A stretch of DNA of 64,000 bases from UBA6168 sp964423205 (lineage in GTDB: Bacteria > Bacteroidota > Bacteroidia > Chitinophagales > Saprospiraceae), in NCBI GenBank assembly GCA_964423205.1, contig CAYRDX010000008.1, positions 1-64,000 on the forward strand. The letters are read 5' to 3'. Made by a program: the position numbers and the translations under genes. This document shows, piece by piece, positions 44,509 to 53,471 of the stretch (positions within the stretch are counted from its first letter, which is position 1; each line of letters opens with the position of its first letter). The notes under the pieces were generated by a model, which saw nothing but the letters and a program-made list of their open reading frames with translations, had not been told where the DNA came from and did no database searches.

Positions 44509-45744
44509 CTAAGGGGTGCTTTGAGCAAATGCTTCTTTGGCGACACGGATAGGAATACCAATGCATTTCTTTTCCATGTAGTTCATCATGCGGTCCAGCA
44601 ATTGGCGGGTGGAATCGTCGAGTTCGGCCACTTCTTTTTGAAACACCTGAGTCATGGCACGTTCACGAATGGCCTTAACTTCTCCTGGAATTCTGTGCAG
44701 GGCTTTTTCTATGCGGCGATTTTGAACCATTTCCTGGAAAGCCAGAAAATGACGCTCAAGCAACTCAGTGGCATTCACTACTTCACGTCGCCTAAGTGCG
44801 TGATTTTTTTTGGCAATGGTTTTAATCCCTTCAATTTCAATGTAATTCAGATTAAAACCACCGTTCACCACATCTTTGCCAACATTATTGGGAATGGAAA
44901 GGTCGATAACCACCTTTTGGTCAGTTTCAGAACCCAATAATTTGGAATATAGCTCTTTCCGGATGATTGCGCTAGTAGCACCGGTGCAGACTATCAAGCA
45001 GTCAAAACCTCCAGTATAGGAATCAAGTTGTTCCAGGGTGTAGGCTTTGCCGTTGAATTTGCTGCTTATCAGTTGGGCTTTGTCCAGACTTCTATTAAAA
45101 ACAGTAACGTTAGTATAACCACCTTTTAACAAGAACTTGGATACGAGTTCATTTGTTTGGCCTGCTCCCACCATAAGGATTCGTGCAGATTTTGGGAGCT
45201 TTGATTTTTGCATTTCTTTATAGGCCAGGGAAACTACAGAAACAGACTTTTCGCAAAGCTTGGTTGTGGTGTACACTTCTTTTGCAGCAACGACAGCATT
45301 TTGAACAATGATTCTGAGGTAATCTCCTGTAAGTCCCCAGTCGAAACAGCGGTCGTAAGCTTCGCGAATCTGACGCAACACTTCTCTTTCCCCAATCACC
45401 AGACTGTCGAGGGAAGCTGCTACCCGGAAAAGGTGCTCTGCGGCTTCACCACCTTCGTAAACTTCGACATGTTTTTGAATAGAAGTGGCGTTGTTTTCCG
45501 GATTGATGAACAGGAAAAAATCTTCGGTAAAAGTATCAGGCAATCTTTCCTCTGTGTAAAGAATGTAGGTTGAACGGTTGCACGTGGAGAGATAAACAAT
45601 CTCGTCGATGCCAAAACGAACCTTCAATGACTGAAGTGTATTCTTCACAGCCTGCTCATCCGGGCTTGCTATCATATACTTGCCAATAGCATGTAGCGGA
45701 GTTTGCTTGTGTGTTACAGCAAGTATTTTGTATCCGTCTAACAT
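44509..45744 (-). CDS. hemA: Glutamyl-tRNA reductase
   Basis: The 411-residue cytoplasmic enzyme that reduces glutamyl-tRNA(Glu) to glutamate-1-semialdehyde, the first committed step of C5-pathway tetrapyrrole synthesis. The catalytic cysteine is C55 within LSTCNRSTY. The substrate-recognition segment (ASLDSLVIGEREVLRQIREAY) and the NADPH-binding motif (ILMVGAGQTNELVSKFLL) follow. The C-terminal dimerisation helices include LRRREVVNATELLERH. Its length is standard. No other heme gene is adjacent. The rhomboid gene ends 128 bases upstream on the same strand. Confidence 0.96.
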   Translation of the reverse strand: MLDGYKILAVTHKQTPLHAIGKYMIASPDEQAVKNTLQSLKVRFGIDEIVYLSTCNRSTYILYTEERLPDTFTEDFFLFINPENNATSIQKHVEVYEGGEAAEHLFRVAASLDSLVIGEREVLRQIREAYDRCFDWGLTGDYLRIIVQNAVVAAKEVYTTTKLCEKSVSVVSLAYKEMQKSKLPKSARILMVGAGQTNELVSKFLLKGGYTNVTVFNRSLDKAQLISSKFNGKAYTLEQLDSYTGGFDCLIVCTGATSAIIRKELYSKLLGSETDQKVVIDLSIPNNVGKDVVNGGFNLNYIEIEGIKTIAKKNHALRRREVVNATELLERHFLAFQEMVQNRRIEKALHRIPGEVKAIRERAMTQVFQKEVAELDDSTRQLLDRMMNYMEKKCIGIPIRVAKEAFAQSTP

Positions 45745-45872
45745 TTAATTGATAAGCTTTAATTCCTAAATCTTCTACCCAAGTAAAATACTAAGAAGAA
45801 TTTTCAGGAGGCAAATCTATTAGAGAAACTTGATGAAAATGTCATTGAACTGTAACAAAAAGATGAGATATA

Positions 45873-46544
45873 TCATGTATTTTGACCCTCCAGTTCAACA
45901 CCCGAAGTACGGCCTGACAACCTATAGTAAAAGCCTGAGGCCACACCAAAAGCAAACCCGCCGATGTGAGCCCACCATGCCACACCAGCGGTACCATCAG
46001 CCAGAGAGGCGGTTCCATAAGACCATTGTTGAAATATCCATATACCGAGGAATATCCATGCAGAAACGCGGAAAGGGAAAATCAGAAACAACAGTTTTAT
46101 TCTTGAAGAAGGGAACATAATGAGGTAGGCACCCATTACTGCGGAAATAGCACCACTTGCTCCAATCATTGGAGCAGTGCTGTACCAATGAAAATAGATG
46201 TGCCCGGCGACAGCTGCCAAGCCACCTGCCACATAAAAGAGCAGGAAAGAAAAGTTACCTACTGAGGCTTCTATGTTGTCTGCGAAAACCCAAAGGAACA
46301 ACATATTCCCAATCAGATGCATCCAATCCCCGTGCAGAAACATCGAAGTAAGAAGCGTGAATATGTCTTCTCCCTGGGTTATTTCATGTGGAATGGAACC
46401 GAAATAATTGACAAAAGAAGCCAGGTCACCTTCAGTTAGTTGTGTCTGAAATAAAAAGATACAAACGTTGAGCAGAATAAAACTGTAGCTGAACAATGGG
46501 GTGTATCCTCCCCGCACCTGATCGTCTCCAATGGGAAAAATCAT
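45873..46544 (-). CDS. Rhomboid family intramembrane serine protease
   Basis: A 223-residue integral membrane protease that cleaves substrates within the bilayer. The catalytic serine is S130 in GASGA and the partner histidine is H193 in WWAHIGGFAFG. The HxxxN motif of helix 2 is H76-N80 (HLIGN). About six hydrophobic helices are visible, the minimal bacterial rhomboid fold, and the chain has a short polar C-terminus. Substrates cannot be predicted. It lies upstream of hemA on the same strand, but the 128-base gap gives little support for an operon. Confidence 0.93.
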   Translation of the reverse strand: MIFPIGDDQVRGGYTPLFSYSFILLNVCIFLFQTQLTEGDLASFVNYFGSIPHEITQGEDIFTLLTSMFLHGDWMHLIGNMLFLWVFADNIEASVGNFSFLLFYVAGGLAAVAGHIYFHWYSTAPMIGASGAISAVMGAYLIMFPSSRIKLLFLIFPFRVSAWIFLGIWIFQQWSYGTASLADGTAGVAWWAHIGGFAFGVASGFYYRLSGRTSGVELEGQNT

Positions 46545-46588
46545 AACTTATGGTATTTAGTACGGAAGGTCATAAACAGGAGTGTTTT

Positions 46589-46756
46589 TTTAGAGCTTGT
46601 TTGGGATTTAGTGCTTGAGTTAAAAACGAGAAATTTTTCGTCAATTTTTTGGCTTTTTGAAGGAGAATAGCGGGACTACTTGACTGAAAAAAGCTGAAAA
46701 AGTGGCGAAAAAGGGTCGTTTTGAGCCAAGTGACCAAATTCCAAACAAGCTCTTAC
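46589..46756. mobile_element. MITE-like element with long terminal inverted repeats
   Basis: A non-coding element of about 162 bases bounded by the inverted repeat GAGCTTGTTTGG(G/A)ATTT at each end (46592-46609 and 46736-46753, one mismatch). Similarity of the two arms continues inward for about 60 bases, so the whole element can fold into one imperfect hairpin. TTA flanks both ends, consistent with a 3-bp target duplication. The GAG ends and TNA-type target recall IS5-superfamily elements (from memory). It carries no transposase and would have to be mobilised in trans. Confidence 0.72.
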
Positions 46757-47109
46757 AATTCCCAAAATGAGCGGGGGCGTTTATAAACCTTTATGGTATC
46801 AGTTATTGTGATGGTGAAATACCAAATAAGGACGCCAAAAACAGGAACATAGGCCAAATAACCTACAAACATCATCCATAGCGGAAGACTTACGACCAAT
46901 ACTAAAAAGGCTTTTACAAAATTCAATCTTTTTAAATAGCTGTAAATCAGGAGCAAGTGCACGGCGCTGGCCAGTTGCCACAATCCTAAGATGACCATCA
47001 TGGTATGGGTGAGCGTTTTCCCTGTGGCAAAAAAGACCAATAACAGAATGGCAACCAGCAGTACTGCTTGTCCCAATAAATCAACCTTCATCCTGAATTT
47101 TGAAATCAT
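46753..47109 (-). CDS. Small integral membrane protein, four predicted helices, unknown function
   Basis: A 118-residue hydrophobic protein that I do not recognise. About four membrane segments are visible: LLGQAVLLVAILLLVFFA, MMVILGLWQLASAVHLLLIY, FVKAFLVLVVSLPLWMMFVG and VPVFGVLIWYFTITITDTI. The C-terminus is basic (KVYKRPRSFWEL). The ATG at 47107-47109 (MISKFRMK) is favoured over one 21 codons upstream. An ATG six codons further in is also possible. The stop codon coincides with the TTA that flanks the adjacent MITE-like element, so the original C-terminus may have been changed by the insertion. It is divergent from the SDR gene. Confidence 0.7.
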   Translation of the reverse strand: MISKFRMKVDLLGQAVLLVAILLLVFFATGKTLTHTMMVILGLWQLASAVHLLLIYSYLKRLNFVKAFLVLVVSLPLWMMFVGYLAYVPVFGVLIWYFTITITDTIKVYKRPRSFWEL

Positions 47110-47328
47110 ACAGTGTGCTTTCTGGACCACCCGCAGGTACGGGGCAGGTCTATTGACTCCAATCCGGCACAAAATAAGTACTTAAAGCTAACTCCGCGAA
47201 TATTGGGATTGGCTAGTTAGTATAAATGAATGAAACCGTGCCTTTATCTTTACCACCTGTTTGCATCATACAGAAACCTAATTGTGAGTAATGGACATCT
47301 TTGAAATAACACGCAGTAATTCCATTTT

Positions 47329-48366
47329 ATGAAAGAAAAACAAGTATTGGTGACGGGTGGAACCGGTTTTGTAGGCGCCTATCTGTTAAGGCATTTACTC
47401 CAGTCCGGTTACAAAAACATTCGGGCCTTAAAGCGCCGCACAAGTTCAATGGCTCTGGTAGAGGATATTCAAAACGACATCGAATGGGTGGAGTGTGATA
47501 TTATGGATGTTTCGGGCCTGGAAGAAGCCATGGCCGGAGTAAAGTACCTTTACCATTCCGCGGCGATAGTATCCTTTAATCCATCTGAGTACGATAAAAT
47601 TATCCAGGTAAATGCAGGAGGCACGGCAAATGTTGTGAATGCCGCCCTTAATGAAGGCATTGATAAGATGGTGCATGTGAGTTCGATTGCGGCATTAGGG
47701 CGCAAAAAGAAGGAAACGCACCACGACGAAAGTTTCAAATGGGAAAGCAACTCAGCAAATAGTGGTTATGCAATCAGTAAGCATCTGGCAGAAATGGAAA
47801 TTCATCGTGGAATAGCGGAAGGCCTCAAAGCAGCAATTGTCAATCCATCCAATGTACTTGGAAGTGGATTCTGGAAGGACAGGACCAGTACCGGCCAGTT
47901 TTTTCATTTGACCTGGAAAGGTTTTCCATTCTATGCACAGGGAGGTAGCGGATTTGTGGATGTAAGGGATGTAGTGCGATTTTGCCGAATTTTGATGGAA
48001 TCTGATATTGTATCGGAGCGTTTTATTCTAAATGGCGAGAACCTTTCATTCCAGCAACTTTTCAGTGAAATTGCATCAGCCCTCAACGTTCGTGCCCCTT
48101 TTATCCAGGTGGGCCCTATAACCAGGGAACTTTCATGGAGGCTCATGTGGATTTTTTCAAAACTTACCGGAAAAACACAGATCATCACTCGGGAAACTGC
48201 GCGCTCATCTGCGCGCAGATATACTTATGATAACGGCAAATCATTGTCTGTTTTTCCCGAATTCAAGTACACTCCTATCAGGGAAACAATTGAACAAACA
48301 GGGAAGCAGTTTCTTGAGGCTTGTCAGACAGACTTTAAGCCAATGGTTCTCCCATTTAATAGTTGA
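47329..48366 (+). CDS. NAD(P)-dependent extended short-chain dehydrogenase/epimerase (dihydroflavonol-reductase-like)
   Basis: A 345-residue extended SDR. The cofactor-binding TGGTGFVGAYL is at residues 9-19 and the catalytic YxxxK appears as SGYAISKHLAE after the VHVSSIAALG strand. Overall pattern and length match dihydroflavonol-4-reductase-like or 3-beta-HSD-like proteins common in Bacteroidota, which act on unknown hydroxy/keto substrates. It has no membrane segment. The gene precedes moaA by about 95 bases, but moaA has its own promoter box, so a functional link is doubtful. Family is firm and substrate unknown. Confidence 0.88.
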   Translation: MKEKQVLVTGGTGFVGAYLLRHLLQSGYKNIRALKRRTSSMALVEDIQNDIEWVECDIMDVSGLEEAMAGVKYLYHSAAIVSFNPSEYDKIIQVNAGGTANVVNAALNEGIDKMVHVSSIAALGRKKKETHHDESFKWESNSANSGYAISKHLAEMEIHRGIAEGLKAAIVNPSNVLGSGFWKDRTSTGQFFHLTWKGFPFYAQGGSGFVDVRDVVRFCRILMESDIVSERFILNGENLSFQQLFSEIASALNVRAPFIQVGPITRELSWRLMWIFSKLTGKTQIITRETARSSARRYTYDNGKSLSVFPEFKYTPIRETIEQTGKQFLEACQTDFKPMVLPFNS

Positions 48367-48400
48367 AATAGCTCTTTAGTGCTGGGAATTTAAATTGGTG

Positions 48401-48408
48401 TATTTTTG
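48401..48408 (+). promoter_or_regulatory. Bacteroidota -7 box of moaA
   Basis: TATTTTTG matches TAnnTTTG exactly and lies 53 bases before the ATG at 48461. It rules out the longest possible moaA frame (from 48395), which would begin upstream of the transcript. The -33 region is weak (TTTAG). Confidence 0.45.
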
Positions 48409-48460
48409 CAACTCTGGAAATTTGTCCCCCCATGACTTGAGTAGCGGGCAGCGAATAAGA

Positions 48461-49459
48461 ATGGTAATGAATAAACTTATAGACAAATACGGCCGAACCA
48501 TCAACTACCTGCGATTGGCAGTGACAGACCGGTGTAACCTGCGCTGTTATTATTGTATGCCGATGACGGGCATTGACTATGTGCCTAAGGCAGAATTGAT
48601 GACCTTCGAAGAAATGACCAGGTTGGTTAAAATTGTTGTTGGCCTTGGTATAAATAAACTCCGGATAACGGGTGGAGAGCCTTTTGTCAGAAAAGACATT
48701 ATGGATTTCCTGACTGAAATGAGCAAATTGAAAGGCCTGGAAAAAGTACACCTAACAACAAATGGCACCATTACAGCACCTTTTGTTCCTGAACTTAAAC
48801 GTCTTGGTATAGCTTCTGTAAACCTCAGCCTTGATTCCCTCGATGAAGAACGCTTTTATTCCATTACCAGAAAAAGGGAATACAACAAAGTAATCGAAAC
48901 GTTTGAATCGCTGCTTCATCATGGTATCCGCACAAAAATCAACACGGTGGTGATGGAAGGGCGGAATGAACAAGACCTGATTCCATTGGTCATGCTAACC
49001 CGCGATTATCCAGTGGATGTGAGGTTTATAGAGGAAATGCCTTTTAACGGTGATGGGGCGCATTATGAAACTCTGAAGTGGAATCATAAGATGATTCTGG
49101 AAGCATTGAAACAGCATTTTCCCGACATCCAAAAAGTTCCGGATCCTCCCTATTCTACATCATACAACTACCTTATACCAGGGCATCTGGGTAAAGTGGG
49201 GATCATAGCGGCTTATAGTCGTACATTTTGTGGTACCTGCAACCGAATCCGGTTAACACCCAAGGGCACTTTGAGAACCTGTCTGTACGATAACGGCACC
49301 TTCAATATCAAAGAGTTGCTTCGCAATGGGGCTACAGACGAACAAATAAGCGTGGCAATTGCAGAAGCTGTCAGCCATAAAACCAAGGATGGATTTGAAG
49401 CCGAAAAGAATAGGTTTGGTCCCAAAGTCAGTGAGTCAATGGCTACTATTGGCGGTTGA
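48461..49459 (+). CDS. moaA: GTP 3',8-cyclase MoaA
   Basis: The 332-residue radical-SAM enzyme that starts molybdenum-cofactor synthesis by rearranging GTP with the help of MoaC. The N-terminal [4Fe-4S] motif CxxxCxxC is C25, C29 and C32 (DRCNLRCYYC). The SAM-binding GGEP follows in RITGGEPFVRKD. The C-terminal cluster motif is CGTCNRIRLTPKGTLRTC, and the chain ends in the conserved Gly-Gly (MATIGG). The start is the ATG at 48461 or 48467. The -7 box at 48401 excludes earlier codons. moeA follows 48 bases downstream, so the two form a molybdenum-cofactor operon. MoaC, MoaD and MoaE are not in the window. Confidence 0.96.
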   Translation: MVMNKLIDKYGRTINYLRLAVTDRCNLRCYYCMPMTGIDYVPKAELMTFEEMTRLVKIVVGLGINKLRITGGEPFVRKDIMDFLTEMSKLKGLEKVHLTTNGTITAPFVPELKRLGIASVNLSLDSLDEERFYSITRKREYNKVIETFESLLHHGIRTKINTVVMEGRNEQDLIPLVMLTRDYPVDVRFIEEMPFNGDGAHYETLKWNHKMILEALKQHFPDIQKVPDPPYSTSYNYLIPGHLGKVGIIAAYSRTFCGTCNRIRLTPKGTLRTCLYDNGTFNIKELLRNGATDEQISVAIAEAVSHKTKDGFEAEKNRFGPKVSESMATIGG

Positions 49460-49507
49460 ATCATCCTTTCGAAAACTATTTTATAGCCATCATCAATTCC
49501 GAAGAAT

Positions 49508-50704
49508 ATGATTACGGTTGAACAAGCTACACAGTTGGTTCTGAATACTGCTTTTGATTTCGGCACAGAGAAGATTCACTTTCAGAAGGCAATGGGGAGG
49601 ATATTGAACCAAGAGCTACATGCAGATCGTGATTTCCCTCCTTTTGACCGCGTGTCTATGGATGGGATAGCCATCAAGTTTGAGGCATTTGAAGCAGGAT
49701 CCCGTAGCTTTCCTGTTGAACGGATGCAAGCCGCAGGAGCCCCCCAATCCGTTTTGGAAAATAACAAGAACTGCATGGAAGTTATGACAGGTTCTATCCT
49801 TCCAGCGAATACAGACACAGTTATCAGATATGAAGATGTGGAGATAGCGGATGGTGTCGCAAAAGTGCAGGTTGGAAATGTCACGAAAGGACAAAACGTA
49901 CACTACAAGGGCTCAGACAGGAGAATGGGTGATGTCTTGGTTGCAACAGGCACTAGCTTATCAGCTGCAGAAATTGGAGTAGCGGCAACCACTGGCAGAG
50001 TTGATCTGGAAGTTGCCAAAATGCCAAGGGTAACGGTCATATCTACTGGCGATGAATTGGTGGATGTTGAACGATTGCCACTTCCGCATCAAATCAGAAA
50101 GTCCAATGTGTTTTCTGTCGCCTCTGTTCTGATGAATTGGGGAATAGAACCGCAACTGCTACACTTGAATGACGATGAAGATGAGATCAAAGAGGTTTTG
50201 AAGGAAGCTTTACAAACAAATGAAGTAATCATTTTGAGCGGAGGTATTTCAGAGGGCAAATTTGACTTTTTGCCGAAAGCCTTTCAGGAATTAGGCGTAA
50301 CGAAGTTATTTCACAAAATAAGTCAGAGACCCGGAAAGCCTTTTTGGTTTGGTCATATACCTTCAAAGGTTGCCGTATTCGCACTTCCGGGAAATCCTGT
50401 ATCCACTTTTATGTGTTTGCACAGGTATGTTCAGCCTTGGTTAAGAGCCAGTCTTGGACTTGCACCCTTTCAAAACTCTTATGCTGTTTTATCGGAAGAT
50501 TTTTTCTTCCAACCTCCACTGACATATTTTCTGCAGGTGCGATTGCACTCCACAAAGCAAGGTAAATTGATGGCCGTGCCTGTTGCAGGCAAAGGCTCAG
50601 GTGATTTAGCAAATCTTACAGAGGCTGATGCTTTTATGGAATTGTCAAATGACAAAACAAACTTCAGGTCAGGTGAGGTATTCCCTGTGTTCAGATTTCG
50701 ATAA
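49508..50704 (+). CDS. moeA: Molybdopterin molybdenumtransferase MoeA
   Basis: A 398-residue enzyme that inserts molybdate into adenylylated molybdopterin, the last general step in cofactor synthesis. Visible elements are the N-terminal DFPPFDRVSMDGIAI loop, VMTGSILPANTDTVIRYED, the MoCF domain with VISTGDEL and SGGISEGKFDFLPKAF, RPGKPFWFG, and FALPGNPVSTF. The C-terminal domain (about 325-398) is complete. The SGG motif continues EGKFD instead of the SVGxxD of E. coli MoeA. It follows moaA by 48 bases and converges on lspA with a 33-base gap. Confidence 0.95.
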   Translation: MITVEQATQLVLNTAFDFGTEKIHFQKAMGRILNQELHADRDFPPFDRVSMDGIAIKFEAFEAGSRSFPVERMQAAGAPQSVLENNKNCMEVMTGSILPANTDTVIRYEDVEIADGVAKVQVGNVTKGQNVHYKGSDRRMGDVLVATGTSLSAAEIGVAATTGRVDLEVAKMPRVTVISTGDELVDVERLPLPHQIRKSNVFSVASVLMNWGIEPQLLHLNDDEDEIKEVLKEALQTNEVIILSGGISEGKFDFLPKAFQELGVTKLFHKISQRPGKPFWFGHIPSKVAVFALPGNPVSTFMCLHRYVQPWLRASLGLAPFQNSYAVLSEDFFFQPPLTYFLQVRLHSTKQGKLMAVPVAGKGSGDLANLTEADAFMELSNDKTNFRSGEVFPVFRFR

Positions 50705-50737
50705 GCTATTAAAGACAAGTCAGGAAGTGTCCTAACT

Positions 50738-51493
50738 CTATTCTCCTGATTCAAGAGGCTTAACTGATGAGTCTGTTATCGTTGTTTCGTCGCTATTTTC
50801 CACTGCATCAGAATCATTTTCCAAGGAACTAATTGCAACGGGCGCTTCCTCCTGCGTATTATTATTCACTTCACCAGGGTGTGTGCTGAAGAAACTACGA
50901 TGAAAAGCTATCAGGCTCAAAACGCCAGTAGTAATTGCGGCATCGGCTACATTAAATACAGGCCTGAAAAATAGGAATGGCTCTCCTCCCCAAACCGGGA
51001 ACCATTCAGGAAACACACCTCTGAACATGGGGAAGTAAAACATGTCCACTACTTTCCCGTGTAAGAAACTGGAATATCCACCTCCTTCCGGAAACATGGA
51101 TGCCACCTCGCCACCATGATAAGGCGATTCAGAAAAGATCATCCCGTAAAAAGCGCTGTCTATGATATTGCCAATTGCTCCGGCAAGTATCAGCCCAAAA
51201 CAGGCCAACAGGCCAAAAGAAACATTGGAACGGAGCAGTAAGCGGAGGTAATACAATAGAAATCCAACTGCCGCAATTCTGAATAGGCTGAGAGCGAGCT
51301 TTCCGTATTCTCCGCCTATTGTCAAGCCAAAGGCCATGCCCTCATTTTCTACAAAATGTATCAAAGCCCAATTTAGTCCCAGGATTTTTATTTCCTCACC
51401 ATATGACAGGTTGGTTTTAATCCAAATCTTTAATACCTGGTCGATAATTAAAATGACGAGGATAAGGATAGCTACTTTATGAGAATTTTTCAA
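50738..51493 (-). CDS. lspA: Lipoprotein signal peptidase (signal peptidase II)
   Basis: A 251-residue inner-membrane aspartic protease that removes the signal peptide from prolipoproteins, here relevant to SusD, the PBP4-like enzyme and other lipoproteins. The two catalytic aspartates are D150 (GKVVDMFYF) and D184 (VFNVADAAI), and FVENEGMAFGL is the conserved periplasmic region. Four membrane helices are visible. The stretch between helices 3 and 4 is expanded by about 30 residues, as seen in Bacteroidota LspA. The last ~45 residues form an acidic Ser/Glu/Asp-rich cytoplasmic tail not found in E. coli LspA (164 aa). It is downstream of the DksA-like gene on the same strand. Confidence 0.95.
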   Translation of the reverse strand: MKNSHKVAILILVILIIDQVLKIWIKTNLSYGEEIKILGLNWALIHFVENEGMAFGLTIGGEYGKLALSLFRIAAVGFLLYYLRLLLRSNVSFGLLACFGLILAGAIGNIIDSAFYGMIFSESPYHGGEVASMFPEGGGYSSFLHGKVVDMFYFPMFRGVFPEWFPVWGGEPFLFFRPVFNVADAAITTGVLSLIAFHRSFFSTHPGEVNNNTQEEAPVAISSLENDSDAVENSDETTITDSSVKPLESGE

Positions 51494-51626
51494 ATTAGTT
51501 CAGGTTTGAATGGCTTATTCCATTTGATTTAGCGGGCAAAGGTCCTAAACCGGCCTCACTTTTTAAAATAAATATAGTGATTGCATGAGTTATACAATCA
51601 CTAATTGTTGGAGTTTGGGTGTGTGT

Positions 51627-52013
51627 TTATCTAATCCTTCTTTTCTTTTTTGCCTCTACTGATAAAGTAGCATGCGGCACTGCAAGGAGTCTTTCCTTTG
51701 GGATGAGCTTGCCAGTATTCCGGCAAATTCCATAAACCTTGTTCTCAATGCGTAGTAAGGCATTTTCAAGGTGAGTGATCAGTGATTTTTGCCGTGAAGC
51801 AAGTGCTGTTATCTGTTCACGTTCAGCAGAGCCTGTGCCATCTTCCAGGTTCTTGATTTTGGCATCAGTATTATCAGCAAGCTCTGAAAGCTGCTTCATA
51901 TAGAATTGAAGTTGTTCGCGAGCTTGTTGAAGTTTTTCTTCTATCAAAGCCTGGAACTCCTGGAGTTCGTCGTCTGAATATCTGGTTTTTGATTTAGATG
52001 GTGTAGATGGCAT
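51627..52013 (-). CDS. TraR/DksA family protein lacking the zinc-finger cysteines
   Basis: A 128-residue DksA-like protein. An N-terminal coiled coil (about 15-75, ELQEFQALIEEKLQQAREQLQF...) could enter the RNA-polymerase secondary channel. The C-terminal globular part keeps the DksA pattern YGICRNTGKLIPKERLLAVPHAT, but only one of the four zinc cysteines remains. The second CxxC is replaced by LSVEAK. Homologues in Bacteroidota usually show the same loss, so it is likely functional without zinc. The ATG at 52011-52013 is preferred over one seven codons earlier. lspA follows 133 bases downstream. The pair is a familiar neighbourhood in this phylum. Confidence 0.88.
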   Translation of the reverse strand: MPSTPSKSKTRYSDDELQEFQALIEEKLQQAREQLQFYMKQLSELADNTDAKIKNLEDGTGSAEREQITALASRQKSLITHLENALLRIENKVYGICRNTGKLIPKERLLAVPHATLSVEAKKKRRIR

Positions 52014-52529
52014 AGTAAAAGCAAGTTGATGCAAAATAAATAGTCATTCAGAGTTAAAATACTAAAATCGGGCAGTAAAGGTAGTCAATACAGAATTCAT
52101 CTCAAAAAATCATTATAGAATTATGATTATTCAAAAACCATTTTTACGTACGTATTACATTGTCTTTCAGAGGAAATAATTCTAAATCGAAACGCCTCAT
52201 TTCCTCATAGGGTCACTGTCCGTCAAGGACATCAAGTTTTGCTTCAAAAAAAATTACCTCCTTAAAATAAGTGAGTATTCAGACTATGTCCACTCCGGAC
52301 ACGTTAATAATTTATAGAAATTTCAATATAAAAATGACGCTTAACGAAAAGTGGTATTCTTCTTGTTTTGGTTATATGGAGAAAAATTATCATTTGATTG
52401 TGTAATCAGGTTATGAAATTGAATGCCTGATAGTTTAAAGGAAGATTAAAACAATCGGAAACTATAGAAACTCCCCGGGCTGCATTACCGGAAACATTGT
52501 GCGGAAATTGAAACTTAACATCCCAGAAC
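52014..52529. other. Divergent intergenic region, no gene seen
   Basis: About 515 A/T-rich bases between the DksA-like gene and the GH73 gene. No plausible reading frame was found. Small features only: an ACGTACGT palindrome near 52147 and a TGTCC-GTCAA-GGACA mini-hairpin near 52216-52230. No full promoter match was found. Confidence 0.4.
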
Positions 52530-53333
52530 ATGAAAACATTATTAACTACCTTTTTACTGACATTAGCAGTATGTACCGCTTGGACAAATAACTCATTTTC
52601 ACGGCAAAATTTCATCGACACTTATGCTCCGCTTGCTGTTAATGATATGATGGTATCTGGCATTCCGGCCAGTATCAAATTGGCGCAGGCGGTTATTGAA
52701 TCAGGCTGGGGAAAATCACGAACAGCAGCAGAGGGAAATAATTTCTTTTGTATAAAATGCCACACCGGATGGAGTGGGGATACCATCATGCAAAAGGATG
52801 ATGAACAGAAGGAGTCCTGTTTCCGGCGGTATTCAAATTATGAGGACTCCTTTAAGGACCACACGAAATTCTTAACCACCCGTCCGAATTATCGCGCTCT
52901 GTTTGGTTACGCGAAGACTGATTATGTAAGCTGGGCAAAAGGACTAAAAGCAGCCAATTATGCCACTCGTTCAGATTACGATGAGGTATTGATCCGGGTA
53001 ATTACTGATTATGGACTTTATTTGTATGACTATGCGAGGCCTGCCAGAGTGGAGATGGCACCAGCTTCTGTGCAGCGCAACACTGATGACGGTTTTTATG
53101 CAAAAGGAGTCGGCAGGAATGCCTCAAATAAGTATCCTTCTGACAAACCCGCAGTTCAATCCGTTCAGTCTCCTGAAATACTCGAGGCGCCAATTTATTC
53201 CATTGGTACAAACTCTACTTTTAATAAAAGCAATGAACTTCCCACACCGCCTCCAGACAGACGGGAAGATATGCCGGTATTTATAGGAGGGACTCCAAAA
53301 ATCAGAGTGATACAGCCTTTACCTGATTCCTGA
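52530..53333 (+). CDS. Secreted N-acetylglucosaminidase-domain (GH73) peptidoglycan hydrolase
   Basis: A 267-residue exported protein. The signal peptide is about residues 1-19 (MKTLLTTFLLTLAVCTAWT). Residues about 25-165 form a GH73/FlgJ-type glucosaminidase domain. The catalytic glutamate is E57 in LAQAVIESGWGKS, followed by NNFFCIKC, SFKDHTKFL and the SDYDEVLIRVI segment. It should cut the GlcNAc-MurNAc backbone of peptidoglycan in the periplasm. The last ~90 residues are a Pro/Ser/Asn-rich tail without a recognisable wall-binding LysM domain. Two cysteines near the active site (C74 and C77) could be paired or bind metal. It is a single gene. Confidence 0.9.
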   Translation: MKTLLTTFLLTLAVCTAWTNNSFSRQNFIDTYAPLAVNDMMVSGIPASIKLAQAVIESGWGKSRTAAEGNNFFCIKCHTGWSGDTIMQKDDEQKESCFRRYSNYEDSFKDHTKFLTTRPNYRALFGYAKTDYVSWAKGLKAANYATRSDYDEVLIRVITDYGLYLYDYARPARVEMAPASVQRNTDDGFYAKGVGRNASNKYPSDKPAVQSVQSPEILEAPIYSIGTNSTFNKSNELPTPPPDRREDMPVFIGGTPKIRVIQPLPDS

Positions 53334-53471
53334 AATTCCATTATGACCTCGAAAAATGTAATTTAGCTGATAGATGAATTTATTGTGATAAATTGCCTGC
53401 GAGGTTCAAGTTAAAAATAGACGCGAAAGAGCACTAAGCATATTTTTTTTAATATTTTGCAGCCGTTTTAC

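Noticed and set aside
44485..44940. 151-codon frame antisense to hemA
   Set aside because: It lies opposite the conserved C-terminus of glutamyl-tRNA reductase, with no independent support.
47110..47328. TATCTTTA at 47245-47252 as promoter of the SDR gene
   Set aside because: Only 7 of 8 to the -7 consensus with no TTG at suitable distance, insufficient for a feature.
50705..50760. Short inverted repeat (TCAGGA...TCCTGA) between moeA and lspA as a terminator
   Set aside because: Only six pairs over a long loop without a T-run, too weak to call.
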